64,000 nt of DNA from Actinoplanes cyaneus (GTDB taxonomy: Bacteria > Actinomycetota > Actinomycetes > Mycobacteriales > Micromonosporaceae). This document shows, piece by piece, positions 1 through 9,123 of this stretch. The position numbers and the translations under genes are program-made. Positions within the stretch are counted from its first letter, which is position 1; the number at the start of each line of letters is the position of its first letter. Under the pieces are notes generated by a model. The model had not been told where the DNA came from, did not search any database, and saw nothing but the letters and a program-made list of their open reading frames with translations. The stretch is from assembly GCF_016862095.1 (NCBI RefSeq), contig NZ_BOMH01000014.1, positions 124,001 through 188,000 of the forward strand. The letters run 5' to 3'.

Positions 1-69
1 CGGGCCAGGGGTCGCCGGGCCAAGTCGGCGACGGGTACCGGCACTTGAGCAGTCCTGCCGCGAGAGGAG

Positions 70-99
70 CCGTTCGGCTGCGGCACGGTGGCCGAACGG
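70..99. other. Hairpin near the left edge
   Basis: A perfect 9-bp inverted repeat (70-78 with 91-99) with a 12-nt spacer. It has no T-tract. It could end a plus-strand gene lying left of the window or add to the stop signal for the minus-strand operon that ends at 172. No coding sequence is recognisable in 1-171. Confidence 0.4.
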
Positions 100-110
100 G
101 TGCAGAGAAA

Positions 111-143
111 CGACCGCGGCGGGCTCGGGGCCTGCCGCGGTCG
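111..143 (-). terminator. Probable terminator of the ugd operon
   Basis: A 10-bp perfect inverted repeat (111-120 with 134-143), extendable by three pairs including one G-U, with a short loop. It lies about 30 bp past the ugd stop codon. It lacks a U-run, as is common for actinobacterial terminators. Confidence 0.6.
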
Positions 144-171
144 CTGTTCGCCGCTGTGCTGTGTTACGTGA

Positions 172-1497
172 TCAGGGGCGGCCGAGCGCCCGGTACTCCC
201 AGCCCGCGGCCCGCCACGAGGCCGGGTCGAGGGCGTGCCGCCCGTCGATGATCTTGCGGGACGTTACGACCTGGCCCATCATCTCCGGGTCGATCTCGCG
301 GAACTCGGTCCACTCGGTCAGCAGCACCACGACGTCGGCGTCCATCGCGGCGTCGAGCGCGCTCGTGCCGTACTGCAGCTCGGGGTGTGCCTTGCGGGCG
401 TTGTCGTTGGCGGCCGGGTCGAAGACGGTCACGATCGCGCCCATCCGGTGCAGTGTCGCGGCCACGTCGAGTGCCGGCGCGTCGCGGATGTCGTCCGAGT
501 TCGGCTTGAACGCGGCGCCCAGCGCGGCCACCCGCTTACCGGTGACCTCCCCGCTGGTCAGCTCCAGCACCAGGTCGACGGTGCGGGCCCGGCGACGGCG
601 GTTGATCCCGTCGATCTCGCGCAGGAAGCCGACGGCTTGACCGACGCCGAGTTCCTCGGCCCGGTGCGCGAACGCGCGGATGTCCTTGGGCAGGCAACCG
701 CCGCCGAAACCGAGGCCGGGGCGCAGGAACTTGCCGCCGATCCGGTCGTCGTAGGCGAGCGCCTCGGCCAGGTCGGTCACGTCGGCGCCGGTCGCCTCGC
801 AGACCTCGGCCATCGCGTTGATGTAGGAGATCTTGGTGGCCAGGAACGAGTTCGCGGCCACCTTGACCAGCTCGGCGGTCTGCAGGTCGGTCACCTTCAC
901 CGGCACCCCCTGGGCCAGCACCGGCTGGAACGCGCTGCGCAGCCGCTGCTCGGCCCACTCGGAGCCGACGCCGAAGACGAGCCGGTCCGGTTTCATGGTG
1001 TCCTCGACGGCGAAGCCCTCGCGGAGGAACTCCGGGTTCCAGGCCAGCTCCACCTGATCGCCGGCCGGGGCGGTGCGGCGGACCAGCTCGGTCAGGCGGG
1101 CCGCGGTGCCGACCGGCACCGTGGACTTCCCGACGACCAGGGCCTTGCGGCGCAGGTTCTGGGCGAGGGCGGTGACCGAGGCGTCGACGTACGTCATGTC
1201 GGCCGCCTCCGAGTCCTTGCGCTGCGGCGTGCCGACACAGATGAAGTGCACGTCGCCGAACTCGGCCGCCTCGGCGAACGAGGTGGTGAACCGCAGCCGG
1301 CCGCTGTCCAGCGCCTTGGCGAGCATCTCCGGCAGCCCGGGCTCGAAGAACGGCACCTCACCGGCGCCGAGCTTCTCGATCTTGGTGGTGTCGACGTCCA
1401 CGCCGAGCACCTCGTAGCCCATGACCGCCATGCAGATCGCGTGGGTGGCGCCGAGATAGCCGGTGCCGATGACGGTGAGTCGGGGAAGCTTGCTCAT
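172..1497 (-). CDS. ugd: UDP-glucose 6-dehydrogenase
   Basis: The product (441 aa) should oxidise UDP-glucose to UDP-glucuronate with two NAD+ in the cytoplasm. Visible features are an N-terminal Rossmann motif (GTGYLG, residues 11-16), the STVPVGT stretch near 125-131, the NPEFLREG segment near 154-161, and the active-site loop GFGGGCLPKD with catalytic Cys268. Length fits the UDP-glucose/GDP-mannose dehydrogenase family. The ATG at 1497 has an AGGAGC ribosome site; a longer reading frame to 1569 has no support. It is the last gene of a four-gene operon, 14 bp after a beta-helix lipoprotein gene, and presumably feeds UDP-glucuronate to the glycosyltransferase at 4468-5736. Confidence 0.93.
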   Translation of the reverse strand: MSKLPRLTVIGTGYLGATHAICMAVMGYEVLGVDVDTTKIEKLGAGEVPFFEPGLPEMLAKALDSGRLRFTTSFAEAAEFGDVHFICVGTPQRKDSEAADMTYVDASVTALAQNLRRKALVVGKSTVPVGTAARLTELVRRTAPAGDQVELAWNPEFLREGFAVEDTMKPDRLVFGVGSEWAEQRLRSAFQPVLAQGVPVKVTDLQTAELVKVAANSFLATKISYINAMAEVCEATGADVTDLAEALAYDDRIGGKFLRPGLGFGGGCLPKDIRAFAHRAEELGVGQAVGFLREIDGINRRRRARTVDLVLELTSGEVTGKRVAALGAAFKPNSDDIRDAPALDVAATLHRMGAIVTVFDPAANDNARKAHPELQYGTSALDAAMDADVVVLLTEWTEFREIDPEMMGQVVTSRKIIDGRHALDPASWRAAGWEYRALGRP

Positions 1498-1511
1498 ATG
1501 TCTGTGCTCCT

Positions 1512-2609
1512 TCAGGCGCAGTCGACGTTGGCCAGGCCCTCGGCGGCACCGACGACCTTGTTGTCGCAACTCAGGCGGTTGTCCTCGACCGGGGCGAAGT
1601 GGAACCCGAATCCGGAGCCGTTCACCTGAGCGAGGTTCCCGGTGAAGGTGTTGCCGCGGCCCCAGCCCTTCGCCACCACGTGGGTCTGGAACCCGTCCAC
1701 GGGGCTGTTCGTGCCGGTGTTGTCGCTGATGGTCCAGCTGTTGCCCTTGACGTCGACCCAGGAGTCGGCATCCTCGGCCAGCGCTGACCCGTCGAACGTG
1801 TTGCCGGTGACCGTTCCGCCGGTCGTGCCCTCCTTGACGTCGACGGATTCGGCGGTGGTGGCGCTGATCCGGTTGTCCCGCACGACGTTGCGGTCGCTGT
1901 TGTCGGGCGCTCCCGCGGTGATCTCGGTCCAGTTGGAGACGGCCGAGCCGATGTAGACGCCCTCGCCGTACTTCGCCCGGCGCAGCCCGGTGTTCGCGAT
2001 GGTGTTCTTCTCGACCACGTTGTCGCTGGAGAACTTGCGCAGGTGGATGGCCTCGTCCCCGATGTTCGTGACGGTCAGGCCGGAGATCACGGAGTGGTTC
2101 GTGCCGTCACCCATGACCCCCTTCTGCGCGTTGCGGACGGTGAAGCCGGTGACGTGCCAGTAATCGGCGCCGTCGAGGTGCAGGGCGTACCCCTTCTTGA
2201 CCCCGCCGCCGTCGAGCACCGCGGACGCCGTTCCGCAGAGCGTGATCGGCGTCTGCGCGGTGCCCTTCGCGGTCGCCGTGAAGGTGCCCTCGTAGGTGCC
2301 GTCGGCGAGCTGGATGCTCGTGCCGGGGGTCGCCTTCGCGAGCGCTTGGTCGAGCTGCTCGGCGGTGCTGACCTGCACGGTCGCCTGAGGACAACCTTGC
2401 GAGGCGGCACCGCTCGCGGGGGCCGCCGGTCCGGTCGCGAGTGGACCGGTCGGCACCGCGAGCGGGTCGCCGGAGCCGGCCGTGGTCGAAGGCCGGGCGT
2501 CCCCGTCCGGTTTCGGCTCGTCGTTCGACGAGCAGCCGCTGATCAGCACGGCGGTGACCGCACCCAGCGCGGTCCAGCTCGCCGCGCGCCGCCGGGTCCG
2601 GGCGCTCAC
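1512..2609 (-). CDS. Secreted right-handed beta-helix lipoprotein
   Basis: This 365-aa protein has a lipoprotein signal: Arg-rich start, hydrophobic segment and lipobox ISGC with Cys26 as the predicted lipidation site, followed by a Pro/Gly/Ala-rich linker. The body carries repeated short turns typical of right-handed parallel beta-helix proteins (for example NVVEKNTI, NVVRDNRI, GTVTGNTF). It resembles chondroitinase-B/alginate-lyase-like (PL6-type) and other pectate-lyase-fold proteins, so it may cut or bind the exopolysaccharide made by its operon; the substrate cannot be read from sequence. It starts with GTG overlapping the stop of the upstream gene by 4 bp (GTGA), which implies translational coupling. 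Confidence 0.8.
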   Translation of the reverse strand: MSARTRRRAASWTALGAVTAVLISGCSSNDEPKPDGDARPSTTAGSGDPLAVPTGPLATGPAAPASGAASQGCPQATVQVSTAEQLDQALAKATPGTSIQLADGTYEGTFTATAKGTAQTPITLCGTASAVLDGGGVKKGYALHLDGADYWHVTGFTVRNAQKGVMGDGTNHSVISGLTVTNIGDEAIHLRKFSSDNVVEKNTIANTGLRRAKYGEGVYIGSAVSNWTEITAGAPDNSDRNVVRDNRISATTAESVDVKEGTTGGTVTGNTFDGSALAEDADSWVDVKGNSWTISDNTGTNSPVDGFQTHVVAKGWGRGNTFTGNLAQVNGSGFGFHFAPVEDNRLSCDNKVVGAAEGLANVDCA

Positions 2610-4465
2610 CGTCCGGCCCCTGCTCCGACGGTCAGCCGGACGGTGACCTCGCCGGGCAGCGCCTTCTTCTCCTGGCCGCTGAGATCCTTCAAGGTCAGGG
2701 AGTTGGCGTACGGGTTCACGACGCCCCCCGACCGGCGCCGCCGGATGCCGAGGATCGCCGAGAAGATGATCAGCGCCAGGATGCCCGCCCAGAGCATCGT
2801 CATCGGGCTGGCGTAGTGCCTGAAGCGGACCCAGAACGAGCTGGTGTCGTGCCAGGCGCCGATCTGGTTGTGGTCGGTCTTGACGTCGCCCTTGGCCCGG
2901 GACGTGTCCAGGGCGCTCGGGCCGACCCCGGCCACCACGTTGTACGACATCGTCGAGCCGTCGACGTCACCGACCATCGACACGCCGTGGTTGCCGGCGT
3001 CCTGGACGGTGTTGCCGCGGACCGTCGCGACGGCGCCGTTCACGTAGATGGCGTTGTCCGTCCCGGTGATCACGTTGCCGGTCACCTCGGCCTTGTCGAC
3101 CCCGGTCCGGATCGCGATGCCCTGCCGCACCTGCTCGAACAACTGGTTGCCGCTGATCGCCACGTTGGTGGCGCCCTCGCGGGCGACGATGCCCATGTCG
3201 CTGCCGTACACCCGGTTGTTCTGCACCGAGACGTTGAGGCCGCCGATCACCTCGATGCCGTACCGGCCGTTGTCGCGGGCGACGCTGTTGGACACCGAGT
3301 TGTTGCCGTAGCTGCCGACGAACTCGCCGGAGGCGGACGCGTCGGTGGCCAGCGGCAGGCCGTTCACGGTGAAGCCGTTGCCGCCGTTCTTCTCCGAGGT
3401 GCTGTCGCTGACCCGGACCTGCTGCGCGCCGCGGGACAGCACGAAACCGTCGCCGCCGTTGCCGGTGGTGGTCAGGCGGCTCACGTCGATGCCGGTGGCG
3501 AAGCGGTGCAGGACCAGACCGTCCAGGGCGCTGCCGGTCACCGAGACGTCGGTGATCGTGACGCCGTTGGCACTGGAGATGAACATGCCGTACGCGTTGC
3601 CAGTGATCTTGGAATGGGTGATCTCGGCTGACACATAGGACTGCCCGGGCACGTCGAAACGGGTGTCCGGGACGGCCAGATCGCCGCTGGGCTGCGCGAA
3701 GACGTCGCCGGCGCCGGGGTTGCTGGTGCCCGCCTTGCGCTCCTCCTTGGCCTGCTCGCGTTCGGTCTTGGAGAGGTGGTTCGGCCCGTCGACATCGCCG
3801 GTGTTCGGCCGGTCGGTGCCGGTCAGGCTGACCCCGCCGGTCCGGCCGCTCCAGAAGCCCAAGTTGCTGACCTCGGCGTACGTCATGTCGAACTGCCCGC
3901 CGATCGCCCGGATGTAGGCACGCCCGTCCTCGACGCTGGTGTCGGTCTGCTTCGTCCGCGGGTCCCAGCTCATCACCGTCGTCGGGCTCTGCGCGCTACC
4001 CGTCAGCGAGATGACGCCACCGAACGAGACGATCGACACGAACCCGTCGGACGTGCTCGCCATCCGCAGCACCAGACCGCCCGGATTGGACAGCTGGAGC
4101 TTCGCGCCCGAGTTCAGGTAGAGGTTCTCGGTCAGCAGGTAGCTTCCGTCGGTCTGCCGCGTGAACGTCTGCGGCGCGAGTTTGAGCAGATCGGTGACGG
4201 TGTACGGCTCCCGGCGCTGGGTGAGCACCAGGGTGTATCCGTCGCCGGTCGCCAGGCGGTAGGGCGTGGTCCAGCCCTGCCCGCGCATCGCCGCGACAGC
4301 GGCCACGGCGCGTACCTGGTCGAGCCGGGTGTCCTCGGCGGCGACCAGGGCGGCCTGGCGGTCCGCGGCGTCGGTGCCGGTGGTCTCGGCGGCGTGGGCC
4401 GGGGTGGCCAGGGTCAGGCCGGCGACGACGGCCGCCACGGTGCTGGTCAGGAATCGAATCTGCAT
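2606..4465 (-). CDS. Membrane-anchored extracellular beta-helix protein, epimerase/lyase-like
   Basis: This 619-aa protein has a Sec signal peptide with a likely AHA|A cleavage after residue 25, and a long region of parallel beta-helix repeats (NxxSxxxAxxNxxxGIxV-type turns). A single C-terminal membrane helix at about 553-574 is followed by four arginines and a 41-aa tail. The layout suggests a protein tethered outside the cell. The helix part recalls AlgG-type mannuronan C5-epimerases and NosD-like CASH repeats, so it may epimerise or process a uronic-acid polymer during export. The ATG at 4465 has GGAGG upstream. The gene starts 2 bp after the glycosyltransferase stop. Function is inferred from fold and context. 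Confidence 0.8.
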   Translation of the reverse strand: MQIRFLTSTVAAVVAGLTLATPAHAAETTGTDAADRQAALVAAEDTRLDQVRAVAAVAAMRGQGWTTPYRLATGDGYTLVLTQRREPYTVTDLLKLAPQTFTRQTDGSYLLTENLYLNSGAKLQLSNPGGLVLRMASTSDGFVSIVSFGGVISLTGSAQSPTTVMSWDPRTKQTDTSVEDGRAYIRAIGGQFDMTYAEVSNLGFWSGRTGGVSLTGTDRPNTGDVDGPNHLSKTEREQAKEERKAGTSNPGAGDVFAQPSGDLAVPDTRFDVPGQSYVSAEITHSKITGNAYGMFISSANGVTITDVSVTGSALDGLVLHRFATGIDVSRLTTTGNGGDGFVLSRGAQQVRVSDSTSEKNGGNGFTVNGLPLATDASASGEFVGSYGNNSVSNSVARDNGRYGIEVIGGLNVSVQNNRVYGSDMGIVAREGATNVAISGNQLFEQVRQGIAIRTGVDKAEVTGNVITGTDNAIYVNGAVATVRGNTVQDAGNHGVSMVGDVDGSTMSYNVVAGVGPSALDTSRAKGDVKTDHNQIGAWHDTSSFWVRFRHYASPMTMLWAGILALIIFSAILGIRRRRSGGVVNPYANSLTLKDLSGQEKKALPGEVTVRLTVGAGAGR

Positions 4466-4467
4466 GG

Positions 4468-5736
4468 TCAGGCCTCCGCTCCCGCGGTCGCGCGGTTCAG
4501 GGTGGCGGCGTTCTGCCCCTCGCCGCCGATGCTGTCCGCGGTACGGGTCAGCCAGCCCTGCTTGTTCATGGTCACGAACGCGTACAGCTTGATGGGCAGC
4601 GCGATGAAGATGACGACCAGCGCGGTCACCGGCAGGAGCAGGATCTCCTGCGGGTGCCGGCGCAGGTGCGAGTAACCGCGCAGGCCACGGCCGAGCAGCA
4701 GCCAGATGAGCGTCAGCGCGATCGAGTGGACGGTCAGCTCGAGCCGGCTGAAGATCAGGTAGGCGAGGGCCATGCCCATGGTGACCGGGGTCAGCAGGAT
4801 CTGCAGCACGGTCAGCTTGGTGACCATCGGCACCCGCCACAGCCAGCCCTTCCAGACCGCGGTCAGATAGCAGCGGTACGAGTTCCGGCTCCACCGCACC
4901 CGCTGCTTCACGAACGCGCTGAACGAGGACGGGAACATCGACAGGGCCTTGGCCGACGACTGGTGCACGGTCTTGTAGCCCTGGGCCAGCACCAGCCAGG
5001 TGAGCCGCCCGTCGTCACCGGCGATGCAGCGCCGCCCGAGGAAGAACTCGTCCTCCAGGTGCTTGAGCACCGGCAGGATCGCCGAGCGCCGGTACGCCGC
5101 GGTCCGCCCGGAGAGGCAGGCCACCGCCCCGGCCCGGCCCATCGCCGGCACGTAGTCGTAGTACCGCAGGTTGACCAGCCAGTCCGCGATCCGCCGCCAG
5201 ATGCTGGTGGTGCGCTGGTACACGTTCTGCTGGGTGCCGACCCCGCCGACCTGCGGGTCTGCGAACGGCATCTGCACCGCGTCCAGCAGCCCGGGCAGCC
5301 AGCGGGTGTCCGAGTCGACGAGCACGACGAGCTCGCTGCGGGCGGCGCGTATGCCGACGCCGAGCGCGGACCGCTTGCCCCGGTGGGCGAACGGGATGAT
5401 CCTCAGCCGCGGGTCGCGGACCTCGGCGAGCCGCTGCAGCACCTCGGTGTCCTCGAGATCCGGGACGATGATGATCTCGGCGGGGTTCTGTGCCAGCCAG
5501 GTCTCGAGGCATTCGAGCAGGATCTCCGGGTCCTCGCGATAGGCCGGGACGACCACCGACACCGAGGTGCGGAAGTCGTTGACCGTCGGCCTGGCGAACC
5601 GGGACAGCACGGCGCGGTAGATCCAGAGGAACCAGACGAAGATTCCGGCGAGTCCCAGCGGCATGATGTCACGCCAGCTCAGCTCCCCGACAGTTTCCAC
5701 GATTGCGGACCAGATGACATCGAAATAGTGGGACAC
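4468..5736 (-). CDS. Processive GT2 glycosyltransferase, hyaluronan-synthase-like
   Basis: This 422-aa membrane protein has one N-terminal helix (about 24-45), a cytoplasmic GT-A domain and about three C-terminal helices (about 303-390). Hallmarks of processive family 2 enzymes are present: DSD (141-143), the acceptor-side LSGRTAAYRRSAI (208-220), the catalytic GDDGRLT (240-246) and QRVRW (278-282). The wording matches class-I hyaluronan, chitin and cellulose synthases. With ugd in the same operon, UDP-glucuronate is a probable donor. The GTG at 5736 was chosen for the AGGAA just upstream; an ATG at 5787 is possible but lacks a ribosome site. It is the first gene of the operon, behind a leader of several hundred bases. 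Confidence 0.85.
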   Translation of the reverse strand: MSHYFDVIWSAIVETVGELSWRDIMPLGLAGIFVWFLWIYRAVLSRFARPTVNDFRTSVSVVVPAYREDPEILLECLETWLAQNPAEIIIVPDLEDTEVLQRLAEVRDPRLRIIPFAHRGKRSALGVGIRAARSELVVLVDSDTRWLPGLLDAVQMPFADPQVGGVGTQQNVYQRTTSIWRRIADWLVNLRYYDYVPAMGRAGAVACLSGRTAAYRRSAILPVLKHLEDEFFLGRRCIAGDDGRLTWLVLAQGYKTVHQSSAKALSMFPSSFSAFVKQRVRWSRNSYRCYLTAVWKGWLWRVPMVTKLTVLQILLTPVTMGMALAYLIFSRLELTVHSIALTLIWLLLGRGLRGYSHLRRHPQEILLLPVTALVVIFIALPIKLYAFVTMNKQGWLTRTADSIGGEGQNAATLNRATAGAEA

Positions 5737-6297
5737 GATTTTCCTAGGTGCCTCGAGGGGAACTGAGGGCAGCTTCCATCGACACATGTAATGCAATGGG
5801 TCGACGGTGCGGAGGCGACCGGGTGTCCCGAGCGGCAATGCTCGCGAATTCAGGTCACGGGGGTGGGGGTCTCGGTGGTCGGCATCGGCGACTGTTTCAC
5901 CGATGTTTCCTGCCCGGATCGGGGAAGGGATCCGACCTGAACAGCCATTCTCGGCTGCCGCACCTAAGATCCTTGCGCTCGACTTTTCCCTGGCCATCCA
6001 CCGAATGGTCGGCTTGGCACAAGATCTGTGGTCATCGTTCAGTGGGCTTTCGGGTCGCCCCGGAAATCGACCGATGCGGTTGACCAGGGCAATGACCCCC
6101 GTACGTGGACAGCTGCCTCAACCGTTCGGTGAAATGCCGCTCGGCCATTCGGGAATCGCTCCTTTGTGGAGCCGATTTCGGATGTAATCAGGGCATCAGC
6201 TTCGGGGTCGGATCGGAACGGTCATCGAGGCAGGTGACGCATATTCAGGACCGGTGACCCAGGTCGCGCCGGAAACGTGGATCCAACACATGAGAAA
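5737..6297 (-). other. Long leader/promoter region of the polysaccharide operon
   Basis: About 560 bp without a credible gene separate the glycosyltransferase start from the proA terminator. Base composition is lower in GC than the flanking genes. The only clear structure is the branched fold at 5877-5937 described separately. The operon promoter must lie here, but no convincing -35/-10 pair stands out. Confidence 0.5.
5877..5937 (-). promoter_or_regulatory. Possible three-way-junction RNA in the operon leader
   Basis: Three nested complementary helices are visible: 5877-5880 with 5934-5937 (closing stem), 5883-5888 with 5900-5905 (6 bp, 11-nt loop) and 5916-5920 with 5929-5933 (5 bp, 8-nt loop). 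Together they would form a three-way junction about 140-200 nt upstream of the glycosyltransferase start. I do not see the conserved core of the c-di-GMP (GEMM) or c-di-AMP (ydaO) riboswitches. The helices are short and could be chance in GC-rich DNA. Confidence 0.35.
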
Positions 6298-6331
6298 GGT
6301 CCGGTGACAGTCGAATGACCGTCACCGGACC
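6298..6331 (-). terminator. Terminator of the proBA operon
   Basis: A perfect 11-bp inverted repeat (6298-6308 with 6321-6331) with a 12-nt loop begins 22 bp beyond the proA stop codon. It lacks a U-tract. Confidence 0.7.
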
Positions 6332-6353
6332 GGACGTGCGGGTGCGGGGCAGC

Positions 6354-7598
6354 TCAGCCCCGGGTGTGACCGTTCCCGGTCACGACGTACTTCGTCGAGG
6401 TCAGCTCGGGCAGGCCCATCGGCCCGCGGGCGTGCAGCTTCTGCGTGCTGATGCCGATCTCCGCGCCGAAACCGAACTCGCCGCCGTCGGTGAACCGGGT
6501 CGACGCGTTGATCATCACGGCCGCGGCGTCGACACCGGCCGTGAAACGCCTGGTCGCGGCAATGGACTCGCTGACGATCGCCTCGGTGTGACCGGTGCCG
6601 TGCTGCCGGATGTGGTCGAGCGCGTCCTCCAGCGAGTCGACGACAGCGACCGCGATGTCGGCCGACAGGTACTCCCGGTCCCAGTCCTGCTCCGTCGCGG
6701 CGACCACGGCGTCGCTGTGGCCGGCCACCCGGGCGTCACCGTGCACGGTGACGCCCCTCGCGGCGAACTCCTCCAGGACCAGGGGCAGGAACGAGTCGGC
6801 GATCTCGGCGTGGACCAGCAGCGACTCGGCGGCGTTGCAGACCGAGTTGCGCTGGGTCTTCGAGTTGATCGTGATGGCCAGCGCCTTCTCCAGGTCGGCG
6901 GCGGCGTCCACGTACACATGGCAGTTGCCGACACCGGTCTCGATCACCGGCACCGTCGACTGCTCCACCACGGTCCGGATCAGGTCGGCGCCGCCACGCG
7001 GGATCAGCACGTCGACCAGGCCGCGGGCGCGCATCAGCTCCTTCACCGAGTCGCGCGTCGTCGCGTCCAGCAGCTGGATCGTGTTGGCCGGCAGGCCCGC
7101 GTCGGCGACCGCCTTGCGCAGCACCGAGACGATCGCCGCGTTCGACGAGAAGGCCGAGCCGGAGCCACGCAGCAGCGCCGCGTTGCCCGACTTCAGGCAG
7201 ATCCCGGCGGCGTCGGCCGTCACGTTCGGCCGGCCCTCGTAGATCATGCCGACCACGCCGAACGGCACCCGGACCTGCCGCAGCTCCAACCCGTTCGCCA
7301 GGGTCGAGCCGCGCACCACGTCGCCGATCGGGTCGGGCAGCGCGGCCAGCTGGCGCAGCCCGTCGGCCATCGCGACGATCCGCGCCGGGTTCAGCGCGAG
7401 CCGGTCGATCATCGCCTCGGAGATGCCGTTCCCGCGCGCGTTCGCGACGTCGACGCCGTTCGCGTGGACGATGTCGTCGGTCCGCTCGACCAGCCGATCG
7501 GCCATCAGCAGCAGAGCCGCGTCCTTCTCCGCGCGAGTGGCCGCGGCCAGATCGATCGCGGCGACCCTGGCGGCCGCAGCCTGCTCCAGCACGCTCAT
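6354..7598 (-). CDS. proA: Gamma-glutamyl phosphate reductase
   Basis: This 414-aa cytoplasmic enzyme reduces glutamyl-5-phosphate to glutamate-5-semialdehyde with NADPH, the second step of proline synthesis. It shows the family's aldehyde-dehydrogenase fold: [17 protein letters not shown] around the cofactor site, [10 protein letters not shown], and the nucleophile region [13 protein letters not shown] with the catalytic Cys. It ends in [15 protein letters not shown], typical of ProA. Length is normal. It follows proB by 26 bp on the same strand, forming a proBA pair that ends at the hairpin at 6298-6331. Confidence 0.95.
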   Translation of the reverse strand: MSVLEQAAAARVAAIDLAAATRAEKDAALLLMADRLVERTDDIVHANGVDVANARGNGISEAMIDRLALNPARIVAMADGLRQLAALPDPIGDVVRGSTLANGLELRQVRVPFGVVGMIYEGRPNVTADAAGICLKSGNAALLRGSGSAFSSNAAIVSVLRKAVADAGLPANTIQLLDATTRDSVKELMRARGLVDVLIPRGGADLIRTVVEQSTVPVIETGVGNCHVYVDAAADLEKALAITINSKTQRNSVCNAAESLLVHAEIADSFLPLVLEEFAARGVTVHGDARVAGHSDAVVAATEQDWDREYLSADIAVAVVDSLEDALDHIRQHGTGHTEAIVSESIAATRRFTAGVDAAAVMINASTRFTDGGEFGFGAEIGISTQKLHARGPMGLPELTSTKYVVTGNGHTRG

Positions 7599-7624
7599 GA
7601 CAAGCCCTTCTTCGCTGTACGTCG

Positions 7625-8746
7625 TCAGAGGAGAACCAGGTCGTCGCGGTGGACGACCTCTCGTTCATATCCCGGCCCGAGCGCGGCCGCCAGTTCCGGA
7701 GTGGAGCGCCCGAGCAGCGCCGGCAACTCCACCGCGTCGTAGTTCACCAGCCCGCGCGCCACCGGGGTGCCCGAACCCGCGTCGACCAGGTCCACCGGGT
7801 CGCCGGCCGCGAACGACCCGTCCACCGCGGTGATCCCGGCTGGCAGCAGCGACTTGCGCCGGGCCACCACCGCGGTGACCGCGCCCGCGTCCAGGTGCAG
7901 GCGGCCGCGCGGCGCGGTGGCGTGCGCCAGCCAGAACAGCCGGGCCGCCGGGCGGCTCGCGGCCGCCTCGAAGAGCGTGCCCACCTCGTCACCGGCCAGC
8001 ACCCGCCCGGCGAGCGGCGCGGCGGTCAGCACGACCGGGATGCCGAAGCCGGTGGCGATCCGCGCCGCCTCCACCTTGGTGACCATGCCGCCGGTGCCGA
8101 CACCGGACCGGCCCGCCGAGCCGATCGCGATGCCCTCCAGATCGCTGTCGCCGCGGACCAGCGGGATCATCCGGGCGGACGGGTCGGCCGGATTGCCGGT
8201 GTAGAGCGCGTCCACATCGGAGAGCAGCACCAGCAGGTCCGCGTCGACCAGCGCGGCGACCAGCGCGGCCAGCCGGTCGTTGTCGCCGAACCGGATCTCC
8301 TCGGTGGCGACCGTGTCGTTCTCGTTCACGATCGGCAGCGCGCCCAGATCGAGCAGCTTGCGCAGCGTCCGGTACGCGTTGCGATAGTGCGACCGCCGCG
8401 TCACGTCGTCGACCGTGAGCAGCACCTGGGCGACGGTCAGGCCGTGCCGGGCGAAACCGGCCGTGTAACGCGCCATCAGCAGGCCCTGACCGACCGCGGC
8501 CGCGGCCTGCTGGGTGGCCAGGTCACGCGGTCGTCGTGGCAGATGCAGCGGGGCCAGCCCGGCGGCGATCGCGCCGCTGGAGACCAGGACCACCTCACGA
8601 CCCTCGCCGGTCAGCCCGCCCAGGGTGTCGACCAGAGTGTCCAGACGCTGCTCGTCGATGCCGCCCGCCGCCGTGGTCAGCGAGGAGGACCCCACCTTGA
8701 CCACGATCCGGCGCGCACCGGTCACCACTTCCCGCACCCGGCCCAT
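7625..8746 (-). CDS. proB: Glutamate 5-kinase
   Basis: This 373-aa enzyme phosphorylates glutamate, the first and normally proline-inhibited step of proline synthesis. The amino-acid-kinase domain shows [12 protein letters not shown] near the start, [26 protein letters not shown] and [16 protein letters not shown] domain follows from about residue 280 ([13 protein letters not shown]). The ATG at 8746 starts the conserved kinase domain 13 residues before IVVKVG; its ribosome site is weak. An upstream in-frame start at 8806 would overlap the divergent gene and is not favoured. Confidence 0.93.
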   Translation of the reverse strand: MGRVREVVTGARRIVVKVGSSSLTTAAGGIDEQRLDTLVDTLGGLTGEGREVVLVSSGAIAAGLAPLHLPRRPRDLATQQAAAAVGQGLLMARYTAGFARHGLTVAQVLLTVDDVTRRSHYRNAYRTLRKLLDLGALPIVNENDTVATEEIRFGDNDRLAALVAALVDADLLVLLSDVDALYTGNPADPSARMIPLVRGDSDLEGIAIGSAGRSGVGTGGMVTKVEAARIATGFGIPVVLTAAPLAGRVLAGDEVGTLFEAAASRPAARLFWLAHATAPRGRLHLDAGAVTAVVARRKSLLPAGITAVDGSFAAGDPVDLVDAGSGTPVARGLVNYDAVELPALLGRSTPELAAALGPGYEREVVHRDDLVLL

Positions 8747-8799
8747 TCTGCTCGGCCGCGCGGCGATGACCGGCCGCAGATCCCATATCGTGGCCGGTG

Positions 8800-9123
8800 A
8801 TGACACCGGAGGAGTACGTCGAAGCGGTCCTCGACCTGGTCGAGCGGATCCCGGAGGGCCGGGTGATGTCGTACGGCGCGATCGCCGACGCGCTGGCCGA
8901 CCGCTCCGGCCGCAACTCGCCCCGCCAGATCGGGGGCATCATGTCCCGGCACGGCGGCAGCGTCCCGTGGCACCGGGTGGTGAACAGCACCGGCCGGCTG
9001 CCACCCGGCCACGAGCGGGAAGCCCGGGCGCTGCTGCTCGCCGAGGGCGTACCGTTGCGCGGCGACCGGGTAATGATCGACAAGGCCGGGTGGAGTCCTG
9101 ATGCAGACCGGACAGGCGAGTAA
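8800..9123 (+). CDS. Alkyltransferase-like DNA-repair protein (ATL type)
   Basis: This 107-aa protein has the MGMT C-terminal DNA-binding domain (RQIGGIMSRHGG, VPWHRVVNSTG). The active-site PCHRV of true O6-alkylguanine transferases is PWHRV here, so Trp57 replaces the acceptor Cys. This is the hallmark of ATL proteins, which bind O6-alkylguanine and flag it to nucleotide excision repair instead of repairing it. A GTG lies just before at 8797; no ribosome site is evident, so a leaderless message is possible. It diverges from proB and its end overlaps the next gene by 23 bp. Confidence 0.88.
   Translation: MTPEEYVEAVLDLVERIPEGRVMSYGAIADALADRSGRNSPRQIGGIMSRHGGSVPWHRVVNSTGRLPPGHEREARALLLAEGVPLRGDRVMIDKAGWSPDADRTGE

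Noticed and set aside
4466..4894. Long N-terminal extension of the beta-helix protein
   Set aside because: It would overlap the glycosyltransferase gene; the start at 4465 has GGAGG and a proper signal peptide.
5737..5997. N-terminal extension of the GT2 protein
   Set aside because: No ribosome site, Arg/His/Pro-rich unlikely sequence, and it runs through the possible structured leader.
5737..6297. Known c-di-GMP (GEMM) or c-di-AMP (ydaO) riboswitch before the GT operon
   Set aside because: The conserved core words of these families are not present on the minus strand.
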